Below, piece by piece: positions 26,832 to 35,042 of a stretch of DNA of 55,305 nt (position 1 is its first letter; each line of letters begins with the position of its first letter). The stretch is from Alloprevotella rava (GTDB lineage Bacteria > Bacteroidota > Bacteroidia > Bacteroidales > Bacteroidaceae). The notes beneath the pieces are model-generated. The model made no database searches and had not been told where the DNA came from. It saw only the letters and a list, made by a program, of their open reading frames with translations. Made by a program: the position numbers and the translations under genes. The stretch covers positions 1 through 55,305 of the forward strand of contig NZ_JACICA010000012.1 of NCBI RefSeq assembly GCF_014195585.1, written 5' to 3'.

Positions 26832-28589
26832 ATGAAAGCCAAGATTAGTCGGATGCTGGCAATGCTCAGTATTTTCTTGCTGGTTGCTTGCTCATCGGAA
26901 AATAATGGTAATGAAGTATCTCCTTTTACGATAAAGACACCAGAAGCTTCCTTAAGACTGGCCGTCGAGAAAAACAGTAAAAAAGAAGTAAGTTTCTCTT
27001 GTCCAGAATCTTGGAAAGCAAGCGTAAACGTAGATTGGGCAACCATATCGCCCATGACGGGCTCTGCAGGCAATCAGCAATTAAAAATCATTGCAAAGTC
27101 ATATAATAATACAGGGAAAGTTCGTGAAGGCATCTTACTCCTAACCTCCACAAGTGGAAGCTCTCAGATTAAATTTTCTCAAGAAAAGGCCGATGTTATC
27201 AACTTAGAACAGCAGGTTTATAATGTTGGTATTAAAGGTGGAGATTTGAGTGTAAAATTTTCTTCAAATATACGCGGATATAAACTTTTATTTGTTTCGC
27301 AATCTGCCAAACCGACGTGGATTAAAGCAAAAAAAGATGCCAACGTAGGGAGTAAGACAAGCGAGGTAAATGAAAGCTTAGAAGAGAGTGAATACCAATT
27401 CTCCATTGAACCCAACGAAACGCATGAGAAAAGAACTGCAACTTTCTATATTCGCATCGTAAATCCCAATAACCACGACGAAGTATATATTACTTCAGGA
27501 TTTTTCAACATTGTACAAGAAGGTTTACCAGTTGAAACTTCCACGGACTTTTCTCGTAATAATTCCATAAAACAATTACAGAGACATACCAAAGGAGCAG
27601 GCATTCCTATTGTTCTCATGGGAGATGGCTTCGTGGATCGTGAAATAAACTCTGGCCGTTACGATGAGATTATGAATCAATCAATGGAGAACCTCTTTAC
27701 TGAAGAACCTGTAAAATCGCTTCGCGAATACTTCGATGTATGGCAAGTTACCCTTGTTTCTCAAAACAACGCATTCGGTGCAAATTATAAAACAGCTCTC
27801 GATTGTGAGATTCAAGGAAATGGAAGTTCGCTTATAACTGGTAATTTTGACAAGGTAGTGGCAGCTTTGAGGAATATTGAAGAATTCCAAACAGCAAGTA
27901 GACTACATGAAGTAGTTACTGCTGTTATCCTTAATACGCCACAACATGCAGGAACAACCCACTTTGGCATTTCTTTCGAAGGAGAAATGAGCAATTTTGC
28001 CATTGCCTATGTACCGCTCATCAATAATGATGCTAAATGTGAAACCTACCGCGCAGTTCTATGCCACGAAACTTTAGGACATGGCTTAGCCAAATTACTT
28101 GATGAATATGCCTATGAATCAAATAATTCGAGTATTCCTCTTTCTCAAGTTAACAAATACAGTGAATTGCAGAAAAAGTATGGATGGGCAAACAACATCT
28201 CTTTCTCTGCTACTAAAACACCCTGGAATCATATCCTAGCCAACAAAAACTACCAATCAAGAGATTTCTTCGGTGAGAAACTAGGCATCTACGAAGGAGC
28301 CTTAGGATATCTTCATGGAGGATGGCGTCCGACAGATGATAGCATGATGTTTCACAATCGTCATGGCTTCAATGCTCCATCACGAGAAGCAATATATAAG
28401 CGTGTAATGTCCACAGCTTTGGGCGAATCATGGACTTACAACTTTGAGGACTTTGTAAAATTTGATCAAGCACACCTGCCGCGACCTACTGCTGCACAAG
28501 CACAAACAAGAGAATACTTCGGAAAAGAAGCGTTCTCTATTATTGGTGGTCAGCCTCAACTACTATCACCTCCCGTTATTGGACGCTAA
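26832..28589 (+). CDS. M64 (IgA peptidase-type) metallopeptidase lipoprotein with BACON domain
   Basis: The 585-residue protein has a lipobox with Cys20 (LLVAC), a BACON-type beta domain (about 35-120; WKASVNVDWATISPMTGSAG) and a C-terminal M64 peptidase domain beginning near IPIVLMGDGF. The zinc site is HETLGH (412-417) followed by LAKLLDEY, as in the HExxGHxxxxxxDE pattern of M64. The founding M64 member cleaves IgA; the substrate here is not known. The protein is expected on the cell surface. Confidence 0.9.
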   Translation: MKAKISRMLAMLSIFLLVACSSENNGNEVSPFTIKTPEASLRLAVEKNSKKEVSFSCPESWKASVNVDWATISPMTGSAGNQQLKIIAKSYNNTGKVREGILLLTSTSGSSQIKFSQEKADVINLEQQVYNVGIKGGDLSVKFSSNIRGYKLLFVSQSAKPTWIKAKKDANVGSKTSEVNESLEESEYQFSIEPNETHEKRTATFYIRIVNPNNHDEVYITSGFFNIVQEGLPVETSTDFSRNNSIKQLQRHTKGAGIPIVLMGDGFVDREINSGRYDEIMNQSMENLFTEEPVKSLREYFDVWQVTLVSQNNAFGANYKTALDCEIQGNGSSLITGNFDKVVAALRNIEEFQTASRLHEVVTAVILNTPQHAGTTHFGISFEGEMSNFAIAYVPLINNDAKCETYRAVLCHETLGHGLAKLLDEYAYESNNSSIPLSQVNKYSELQKKYGWANNISFSATKTPWNHILANKNYQSRDFFGEKLGIYEGALGYLHGGWRPTDDSMMFHNRHGFNAPSREAIYKRVMSTALGESWTYNFEDFVKFDQAHLPRPTAAQAQTREYFGKEAFSIIGGQPQLLSPPVIGR

Positions 28590-28621
28590 GAAAGAATAAA
28601 GAGTTCCCCTCATAAAACATT

Positions 28622-28676
28622 ACTGTCTGGTAGACAACGAAATAAAAGTTTATCGTTCTACCAGACAGTTTATTTA
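28622..28676. terminator. Bidirectional terminator between convergent genes
   Basis: ACTGTCTGGTAGA (28622-28634) pairs perfectly with TCTACCAGACAGT (28657-28669), and inner bases ATAAA/TTTAT extend the structure. TTTATTTAT follows on the plus strand. It separates the M64 gene from the leftward nucleotidyltransferase gene. Confidence 0.75.
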
Positions 28677-28699
28677 TAAGAGGTGTATAGTTTTTTACA

Positions 28700-29428
28700 T
28701 CAAAGCGTAAGAAGAAAATCTTCTGCTTCCTTCAGTGTATCCTGTTTACCAACATCAAGCAGACGGAGGGGGGGAGTAAAAACTCCTCGAAACGACAGTT
28801 GGTCGCAAGTCTGCAAATAGAAATTCATAATAGGAAAAATCTTTGGAAACTCTTCCAAAAAAGAAAGCAATCTAGGAGACACTAAATGAATACCACTAAA
28901 AGCATAGCGATGTAAAGAGGCAATATCCAAATTTTGGAAAGGCGTTCGCACTTCTCCTGTCTGAAGATTGGTCCAAGCACACAAATAATTATTGTCATCA
29001 AAAAGTAAATAACGATTCGTTACTCGCTCACTAACCATCAGTGCTGCATCTGCATCTTTATTTGCCTCATAAAACTCACGCAAAGGAGCATTGCTAAGAA
29101 TATCCACATTATGAATCAATATGGGATTATCATTGGGCGTAAAAAGTTTCATTGCTTGACGCAATCCTCCTCCTGTATCAAGAAGTTCTTCACGTTCATC
29201 ACTCACATGAACAGGAATTCCAAAATCGTGCTTATCCAAATAACTAATGATTTGTTCACCAAAGTGATGTACATTTACAACAACTTCTGTAGCACCCGCC
29301 TCGCGTAGACGAGTCAATGTATGCCATAAAAGAGGTTTACCAGCAACAGGAACTAAGGCTTTTGGCATAGAATCTGTCAGAGGCTTTAAGCGAGTTCCAC
29401 GCCCCGCAGCAAAGAGTAGTGCTTTCAT
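28700..29428 (-). CDS. MurU-like sugar-1-phosphate nucleotidyltransferase
   Basis: The 242-residue protein begins with LLFAAGRGTRLKPLTDSMPKALVPVAGKPLL (residues 4-34), the nucleotide-binding signature of the NTP_transferase family, and has ILIHNVDILSNAP as the metal site (Asp in NVD). Its length and PKALVPVAGKPL match MurU, which makes UDP-MurNAc from MurNAc-1-P in cell-wall recycling; mannose-1-P guanylyltransferase is the other possibility. An AmgK-like kinase is not in view. The start is 8 bases downstream of a terminator-like hairpin. Confidence 0.82.
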   Translation of the reverse strand: MKALLFAAGRGTRLKPLTDSMPKALVPVAGKPLLWHTLTRLREAGATEVVVNVHHFGEQIISYLDKHDFGIPVHVSDEREELLDTGGGLRQAMKLFTPNDNPILIHNVDILSNAPLREFYEANKDADAALMVSERVTNRYLLFDDNNYLCAWTNLQTGEVRTPFQNLDIASLHRYAFSGIHLVSPRLLSFLEEFPKIFPIMNFYLQTCDQLSFRGVFTPPLRLLDVGKQDTLKEAEDFLLTL

Positions 29429-29435
29429 TTATTGC

Positions 29436-29466
29436 AATAAAAAAGCCTCCTCAAAAAGAGGAGGCT
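29436..29466 (-). terminator. Terminator after the DUF4270 gene, abutting the next start codon
   Basis: AGCCTCCTC and GAGGAGGCT pair around five bases; on the minus strand the stem is followed by TTTTTTAT. The T-run ends about 8 bases before the ATG of the nucleotidyltransferase gene (29428). Confidence 0.8.
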
Positions 29467-29472
29467 GTAGTC

Positions 29473-30939
29473 TTATTTTTCGAATTTTGTATAAACAACA
29501 GAAATTGACAGATTATTACCTGTTGGGCCTCCTTGCAATTTAACGCTCGACAGACCTAATTCATTTCTCACTCGGAGAAGCTGACGGGTATTTTTTCCCG
29601 TCAAATTATTCTTCACAGAGGTATATTCTGAACTCACAGGCAGAAGTGCTACTTTATTCCATCTAGGGTTAGCTGATTCCCAAGCAGCATATTTAGCTTT
29701 ACGACTTGCCTCAGATTCACCAATAATAACACCTGCACCTTTATCTCTGGCACGCTTCATTGACGAAATTAACTGTCCAATATTATTAAAGACATATGAG
29801 TTGTAGTCTGAATTATAATCTGCCGTATAACTTGTTAGGTTATCTGGCAGCGTCTTTGTTTCAAAGAATGAATACATCTCAGAAATCGGCAACAAAATAA
29901 GTGTTGACGATTTCGTCAGCGCATAATTTCCAGAAGTGGGATTATCTAAACAACGGAAAGTGATTTTTGCTTGATTGATAGAATCGGTATAGTGATTTCC
30001 TGCTACAATATCATCAACCGGCAATTCCACCTCTGTATAGATGCCAACTGGAGATTTCACATAAGAATACTCATTGGCAGCATTAAGCATTGAGGGGGGC
30101 AACTGATTATCGACATACGTATTTTGGATTACTTCTTCCGTAGCAGCCATTGATTCCTGTCCACTACAAATACTATCTTTTCCTGCAGCAGTCTTCTGAA
30201 GATAGCGGAAATACAGATTCAAATAGCTCGTTTCTACTTTCAGCATAGAGCCCACCCCATCACTCGTCTTAAAATAAAAGCCTGGACAAACATGATGAAT
30301 AAAGCTATAAGAGTTTTTGAAGTATGCCGGATTTTCGTAATACTTATCGACAATGTATTGCGCATACTCCTTCGGTAGTCTCACGACAACACTACCCTTA
30401 AAAGAGTCTGCACTTGTACGCAAGTCACGCCCCGTCAAATCACGGATACTATAGGTGATCGTCTTTTGATAAGGACTTGTAGTACTCACATACTGCCCGG
30501 GATCTATCGTCGTATAATAGTGCGTTCCCTCTCTCATTATCTTGTTCGTATCCAATTCTTGGACATAGAGCTTCATTGTTGTCAGAGAGTCGCCATAATA
30601 GGTTCTAAAGTAGAGACGAATATTACAAGAATCTACACTCACCATACGATTCTTGGCAGGAAACGAGTAATTTTCTCGCATATGATATTGAGCCAAGAAA
30701 TTGCAAGAAGTTGTAGCATGGCTTTCTGGATCTACTATTGAACCCAAATAACAAGTACTCGTATTGGCCAATACGGAATCCATCTTAACCGAACGCGATG
30801 TTACACTATAGGTAGCCTGCGATGTGGCAATCTTGTCAAAGCCTGGCAAAACACCTGTACCCAACGTTGCCGTATCGTCGCTGCAAGATGCAAGTGCTCC
30901 GGCAAGAGCAAAAGCCAATAGGGGGGCTGTATACTTCAT
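29473..30939 (-). CDS. DUF4270 lipoprotein
   Basis: The 488-residue protein has a lipoprotein signal with Cys19 (GALASC), followed by SDDTATLGTGVLPG, the typical start of the Bacteroidetes DUF4270 family, and a long beta-rich body. The function of the family is unknown; members are outer-membrane or surface lipoproteins. Location next to the GT5-domain gene and panCD is a recurring arrangement in Bacteroidales as far as I recall. It ends in a strong terminator. Confidence 0.88.
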   Translation of the reverse strand: MKYTAPLLAFALAGALASCSDDTATLGTGVLPGFDKIATSQATYSVTSRSVKMDSVLANTSTCYLGSIVDPESHATTSCNFLAQYHMRENYSFPAKNRMVSVDSCNIRLYFRTYYGDSLTTMKLYVQELDTNKIMREGTHYYTTIDPGQYVSTTSPYQKTITYSIRDLTGRDLRTSADSFKGSVVVRLPKEYAQYIVDKYYENPAYFKNSYSFIHHVCPGFYFKTSDGVGSMLKVETSYLNLYFRYLQKTAAGKDSICSGQESMAATEEVIQNTYVDNQLPPSMLNAANEYSYVKSPVGIYTEVELPVDDIVAGNHYTDSINQAKITFRCLDNPTSGNYALTKSSTLILLPISEMYSFFETKTLPDNLTSYTADYNSDYNSYVFNNIGQLISSMKRARDKGAGVIIGESEASRKAKYAAWESANPRWNKVALLPVSSEYTSVKNNLTGKNTRQLLRVRNELGLSSVKLQGGPTGNNLSISVVYTKFEK

Positions 30940-31149
30940 TGATATGTATTTAGCTATTTTAGACTACAGATTCTGCGCTCAGCACAATAAAAAAATCTGC
31001 TTCATTATTATCTGCGAAGATAAAGAATTCAAATAAATCAACAAGATTTGTTTAACGAAATATCACGAATTTAGCGAATTTTGTCTGAGAAATAAAAGAA
31101 CTTCTTGACACAAATTCGCTAAACTCGTACTATATAATTGTCTATCCAA

Positions 31150-31953
31150 TTAAAGCGTTTCGTAGAAAGCAGTATAGGCTTCACTTGTAGGTTCGCCAGG
31201 ATATTCAAGAATAGGCTTTCCAATTTTACGGGCAAAGTCTAGTGTTTCCACTGCTACTCCTTCTTCCGTCTGAATAAGGCCATCACTGAAAGTCACAGCT
31301 AATTGTGCTAAAGCATCTGGGCTAGAGAAATCAATGTTTGTATTGTCCAATAATTGATCATCAATATTACGGAACTTCAAACATTCACGGAAATTAGCAG
31401 CAGGATTATTCTTCGGCGTTTCACCATACACAGAGAACACCACTTTTGTGTCTTGAAAAGCAGGTTCATCGTGATAAGCTGTTTTTATCAACAATGGTGC
31501 AACGGCAGAAATCCAACCATGGCAATGAATAACATCGGGAATCCAACGCAATTTCTTAACAGTCTCAAGCACGCCTCGAGCATAGAAAATTGCGCGTTCG
31601 ATGTTGTCAGGATATTCTGTACCATCCTCATCAGTTAACATACCACGATTTTGGAAATAATCATCGTTGTCGATAAAGTAGACCTGCATACGTGCCTGCT
31701 GAATAGAGGCAACTTTTATTACAAGCGTATGATCTGTATCGTCGATTATAATATTCATCCCCGAAAGGCGGATCACCTCGTGCAACATATTGCGACGCTC
31801 GTTGATGTTCCCCCATCTAGGCATAAATGTCCGAATCTGACGACCTGATTCTTGTACTAATTGAGGGAGCTTTCTCCCCATGCGTGCCATCTGAGTCTCT
31901 GGAACATACGGGGTAATCTCTTGGGTGATAAATAAAACTTTATCTGCTTTCAT
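31150..31953 (-). CDS. Stand-alone starch/glycogen synthase N-terminal (GT5) domain protein
   Basis: The 267-residue protein matches the first domain of GT5 glycogen synthases: VLFITQEITPYVPETQMARMGRKLPQ and later DVIHCHGWISAVAPLLIK. A complete GT5 enzyme has about 480 residues with a second domain that binds the nucleotide sugar; that domain is missing and there is no room for it before the DUF4270 gene. The KxGGL donor loop is replaced by TQMARMGRK. It may be a scaffold or regulatory relative of the synthase rather than an enzyme. A -7 box lies at 32027-32034. Confidence 0.82.
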   Translation of the reverse strand: MKADKVLFITQEITPYVPETQMARMGRKLPQLVQESGRQIRTFMPRWGNINERRNMLHEVIRLSGMNIIIDDTDHTLVIKVASIQQARMQVYFIDNDDYFQNRGMLTDEDGTEYPDNIERAIFYARGVLETVKKLRWIPDVIHCHGWISAVAPLLIKTAYHDEPAFQDTKVVFSVYGETPKNNPAANFRECLKFRNIDDQLLDNTNIDFSSPDALAQLAVTFSDGLIQTEEGVAVETLDFARKIGKPILEYPGEPTSEAYTAFYETL

Positions 31954-32026
31954 TTAGTTTTGTAATATGAAAGAACATATCTCTGAAATAAAGGAATATG
32001 TCCTAGCCTTCAACTTAATTTAGGTG

Positions 32027-32034
32027 CAAAGGTA
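32027..32034 (-). promoter_or_regulatory. -7 box for the GT5-domain gene
   Basis: Minus-strand TACCTTTG followed by C, 74 bases before the start at 31953. No exact -33 TTTG. Confidence 0.5.
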
Positions 32035-32113
32035 CAAAAAAACCGAAAAATGAGTACTCTAAATCGCAATTTCCTTATTTCTCACCACTTTGAGTACGTT
32101 TAGAATGGGTGAA

Positions 32114-32145
32114 TTTGTTTTTTCTATCAGTTTACCTTAATTTTA
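32114..32145 (+). promoter_or_regulatory. Possible panCD promoter
   Basis: TTTG (32114-32117), a 20-base spacer and TAATTTTA (one mismatch to TAnnTTTG). It would place the transcript start between the two candidate panC start codons and so favours the ATG at 32205. Confidence 0.4.
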
Positions 32146-32204
32146 CGCCTCGAAATTTCAGGGCATTTCTCAAAGAATGCCACAACTCCAAACACAAATT
32201 AAAG

Positions 32205-33056
32205 ATGTATATTGCAGAAACCGTAAAAGAACTTACGGACTTCCTTGAACAAGAGCGCACCGCAGACAAGACCATTGGTTTTGTCCCCACGATGGGAGCT
32301 TTACACGCTGGCCATGCCTCGTTAGTCAGCCGATCTGTTAAGGAAAATGACATTACCGTTGTTAGTATTTTTGTTAATCCCACACAATTCAACGATAAAA
32401 ACGATTTAGCTAACTACCCGCGCACACTGGAAGCCGATGCACAACTATTGGAAAGAATCGGCGCAGATTATGTCTTCGCCCCAAATGCCGAAGAAATTTA
32501 TCCTGAGCCCGACACTCGCTATTTCGACTATCCGCCTATTACAAGCGTAATGGAAGGTCCGCGCCGCCCTGGCCATTTCAATGGAGTGTGCCAGATAGTA
32601 AGTAAGCTATTTGATATGGTGAAACCTCATCGCGCTTATTTTGGAGAGAAAGACTTCCAGCAAATAGCTGTTGTTCGTGCAATGATTGAAGAACTCCATA
32701 TCCCTGTAGAACTTTGCCCCTGCCCTATTGTTCGCGAAGAAAATGGATTAGCTTTGAGCAGTCGTAATACCTTGTTAACAGACGAGGAACGAAAGTTGGC
32801 GGTAAACATATCTAGAATTCTCTTTATCAGTGTCGACTATGCACAAAACCATAGTGTAAAAGAAACGCACGATTTTGTTGTTAACACACTCAATGCGCTA
32901 AACGGGCTGGATGTAGAGTACTTTGAAATTGTCAATGCCTGTACGCTGCAAAACGTAACAGCATGGACTGATGCCACTGAAATTCAAGGTTGCATCACAG
33001 TGTATTGTGGCAAAAAACCAATCCGTCTGATTGATAATATTAAATATAAAGGATAA
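32205..33056 (+). CDS. panC: Pantothenate synthetase
   Basis: From the ATG at 32205 the protein has 283 residues, normal for Pan[17 protein letters not shown] contains the HIGH-like ATP motif, and FGEKDFQQ and LALSSRNT mark the adenylate-forming site. PanC joins pantoate and beta-alanine to pantothenate. An ATG at 32109 would add 32 residues without family similarity and lies upstream of the likely promoter. panD begins 5 bases after the stop and supplies beta-alanine. Confidence 0.95.
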   Translation: MYIAETVKELTDFLEQERTADKTIGFVPTMGALHAGHASLVSRSVKENDITVVSIFVNPTQFNDKNDLANYPRTLEADAQLLERIGADYVFAPNAEEIYPEPDTRYFDYPPITSVMEGPRRPGHFNGVCQIVSKLFDMVKPHRAYFGEKDFQQIAVVRAMIEELHIPVELCPCPIVREENGLALSSRNTLLTDEERKLAVNISRILFISVDYAQNHSVKETHDFVVNTLNALNGLDVEYFEIVNACTLQNVTAWTDATEIQGCITVYCGKKPIRLIDNIKYKG

Positions 33057-33061
33057 TTCTT

Positions 33062-33412
33062 ATGGTTCTAAATCTGCTGAAAGCAAAGATACATTGTGCC
33101 ACAGTTACAGAGGCCAACCTCCACTATATGGGCAGTATCACCATCGATGAAGATTTGATGGATGCTGCAGGTATTCTGCCAAATGAACACGTACACGTAG
33201 TTAACAACAATAATGGGGAACGTATCGAAACATACGTCATCCCAGGCCCGCGTAAAAGCGGCTGTATCTGTCTGAATGGAGCTGCCGCCCGCAAGTTTCA
33301 AGTTGGCGATATTGTTATTATTATGTGCTATGCCGGCTTCACATCTGAAGAAGCTAAAGCTCACAAACCTTCCGTTGTTTTCCCTGATGAAAACAATCAA
33401 CTAATGAAGTAG
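33062..33412 (+). CDS. panD: Aspartate 1-decarboxylase precursor
   Basis: The 116-residue pro-enzyme has the self-cleavage site Gly24-Ser25 in YMGSITID, which yields the pyruvoyl group, plus the conserved Tyr and Asn in [12 protein letters not shown] and CLNGAAAR. It decarboxylates aspartate to beta-alanine, the co-substrate of PanC. It is coupled to panC by a 5-base gap. Confidence 0.96.
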   Translation: MVLNLLKAKIHCATVTEANLHYMGSITIDEDLMDAAGILPNEHVHVVNNNNGERIETYVIPGPRKSGCICLNGAAARKFQVGDIVIIMCYAGFTSEEAKAHKPSVVFPDENNQLMK

Positions 33413-33433
33413 ATTGATGCACTATTATAAGAC

Positions 33434-33474
33434 AGAAGCACTATCCACAATGAGTGAATAGTGCTTCTATTTCG
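33434..33474. terminator. Bidirectional terminator panD/rmuC
   Basis: AGAAGCACTATCCA pairs with TGAATAGTGCTTCT (one mismatch) around CAATGAG, followed by ATTTC. It lies between the convergent panD and rmuC genes. Confidence 0.7.
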
Positions 33475-33503
33475 TCTATATGTAAAAAGGAAAGATGCTA
33501 AAA

Positions 33504-34757
33504 CTACTCCTCATCTTGCTCCAGTAACTCTATATCCTGACGCTCTGAAGGTATGGGACGATTCGGATTCTCCTTCGCACCGAGAGCCTTCAGTTCGTTA
33601 CCTTTTCGAACAACACTCTGTCGACCTGAAAAAACTTTTTTCTCAGCTTCTTCGTATACTTTTAGCGAATTGCGCAAAGTATCTCCTAGTTTCTGATAAC
33701 GCTTCAAGAAATCACCCAATCTGTCCAACAATTCTTCAGCTATATGGAAAACTCGCTGCTGATTCTCTGCTTGCTGATATTGCCGCCAAACAATCTGAAT
33801 AATACGCAATATCGCCATTAGATTCAACTCTCCGGCAATCAACACTTTATGGTCGAAAGCATCATACCATAATTGGGGATCAGCAGTCAACGCTAGCTGC
33901 AACGCACTCTCATTAGGAACGAACATCACCACAAAGTCTATAGACTTGCGAGGAGCCTGAACATAGCTACTATAATCTTTCTTAGATAAACGTTGATACT
34001 GATCACGTATGCTCCTTACATGGGCCGTCAATGCAACAGTTCGTCTTTCTTCGCTCTGTGCATTCACATAGTCGTCATAAGCTTTGAGCGAAACTTTTGC
34101 ATCTATAATAACATCTTGTTCGTGAGGATAATGTAAAATTGCATCGGGTTGCATTGATGCACCGGTATCGATATTTTTTAGATCTTGGCCCAAATCATCA
34201 CGTAAGCGAGTTTGTAAATCATAATCAATCCCTTCGCGCAGTCCCTGACATGAGAGTAAATTACCGAGAATCACCTCTCCCCAATTTCCCTGTGCCTTAT
34301 TGTCTCCACGCAAAGCTTGAGTCAAATTCGCAGCTTTCTCCCCCACTCGCTCGTTACTCTCAAGCATCTGTCGGAGTTGTTCTTGAAATGTAGCCGAATT
34401 AGCGGCTGATATTTCACGGTTTTGAGTAAGTTCTCGCCGCATCTCTCCAATGGCTTCTTTCAAAGGTTGAGTGATCTGTCCAATTGATTCTGTATTTTCC
34501 GACTTCAGTTTTTCCGCATTTCGCTCTAACAGTTGTTGCGCCAAATTAGTCATTTGCTCTTTTGTGGCATTCATCTGTTCTGTTAGCTTCTCTGCTCGCA
34601 ACTTAGCCTCCTTATCTGTTTGTTCACGAAGCAGATGGAGCTCTGTCGCTTTCTGCCTCAGTTCTAAATTTAGCTGCATCAGTCTTTTCTGAAGTAGCAC
34701 ATAGGCAATGGCCATTCCAAGTGCCACACCTATTATTATATACAATATTACTTCCAT
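33504..34757 (-). CDS. rmuC: RmuC family DNA recombination protein
   Basis: The 417-residue protein has an N-terminal membrane helix (about 3-21), a long coiled coil (about 25-130) and the RmuC nuclease-like domain (about 140-350) with NWGEVILGNLL, DAILHYPHEQDVIIDAKVSLKAYDDY and FVPNESALQLAL. RmuC limits inversions and recombination between short inverted repeats; the exact reaction is not known. The inverted repeat family in this window is a possible target, but this is only a thought. Start at 34757 follows a -7-like TAACTTCG (34762-34769). Confidence 0.93.
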   Translation of the reverse strand: MEVILYIIIGVALGMAIAYVLLQKRLMQLNLELRQKATELHLLREQTDKEAKLRAEKLTEQMNATKEQMTNLAQQLLERNAEKLKSENTESIGQITQPLKEAIGEMRRELTQNREISAANSATFQEQLRQMLESNERVGEKAANLTQALRGDNKAQGNWGEVILGNLLSCQGLREGIDYDLQTRLRDDLGQDLKNIDTGASMQPDAILHYPHEQDVIIDAKVSLKAYDDYVNAQSEERRTVALTAHVRSIRDQYQRLSKKDYSSYVQAPRKSIDFVVMFVPNESALQLALTADPQLWYDAFDHKVLIAGELNLMAILRIIQIVWRQYQQAENQQRVFHIAEELLDRLGDFLKRYQKLGDTLRNSLKVYEEAEKKVFSGRQSVVRKGNELKALGAKENPNRPIPSERQDIELLEQDEE

Positions 34758-34862
34758 ATTGCGAAGTTAGATAAAAAACAGTACATATCACCTTTCGTTT
34801 CTCTCCAGTTTTCAGATATAACAAAGCCAAAATTTCACACCCTACAAAAGCGTATAAAAATA

Positions 34863-34935
34863 CCCTTATAGCATTTCAAAATGCAATAAGGATATCAGCT
34901 GACATCCTTATTGTATTCGCAGATACAATAAGGAA
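34863..34935 (+). repeat. Modular palindromic intergenic repeat, copy 5
   Basis: It consists of two near-perfect hairpins: CCTTATAGCATTT with AAATGCAATAAGG, and ATCCTTATTGTAT with ATACAATAAGGA, joined by ATCAGCTGAC. The loop of the second hairpin is TCGCAG. The element sits between rmuC and the M60 gene, between the divergently facing ends of the terminator and the rmuC promoter. Confidence 0.85.
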
Positions 34936-34982
34936 AATCTCAATTCTGAACTATCTGCGAAGACACTGAAAACAGCCACGAC

Positions 34983-35018
34983 TAAAAATAAAAATCCCCG
35001 ACTCTGAAAGCCGGGGAT
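34983..35018 (-). terminator. Terminator after the M60 peptidase gene
   Basis: ATCCCCG pairs with CGGGGAT around an 11-base loop containing CTCTGAAAG; on the minus strand TTTTTATTTTT follows. Confidence 0.85.
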
Positions 35019-35042
35019 AAACTATAAATATATTCAAACTAT

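Noticed and set aside
31150-31953. GT5-domain gene as a frameshifted full glycogen synthase
   Set aside because: Only about 200 bases separate it from the next gene, too little for the missing 200-residue domain, and no remnant of it was seen.
32109-32204. Longer panC start at 32109
   Set aside because: It adds 32 residues not found in PanC and precedes the likely transcription start.
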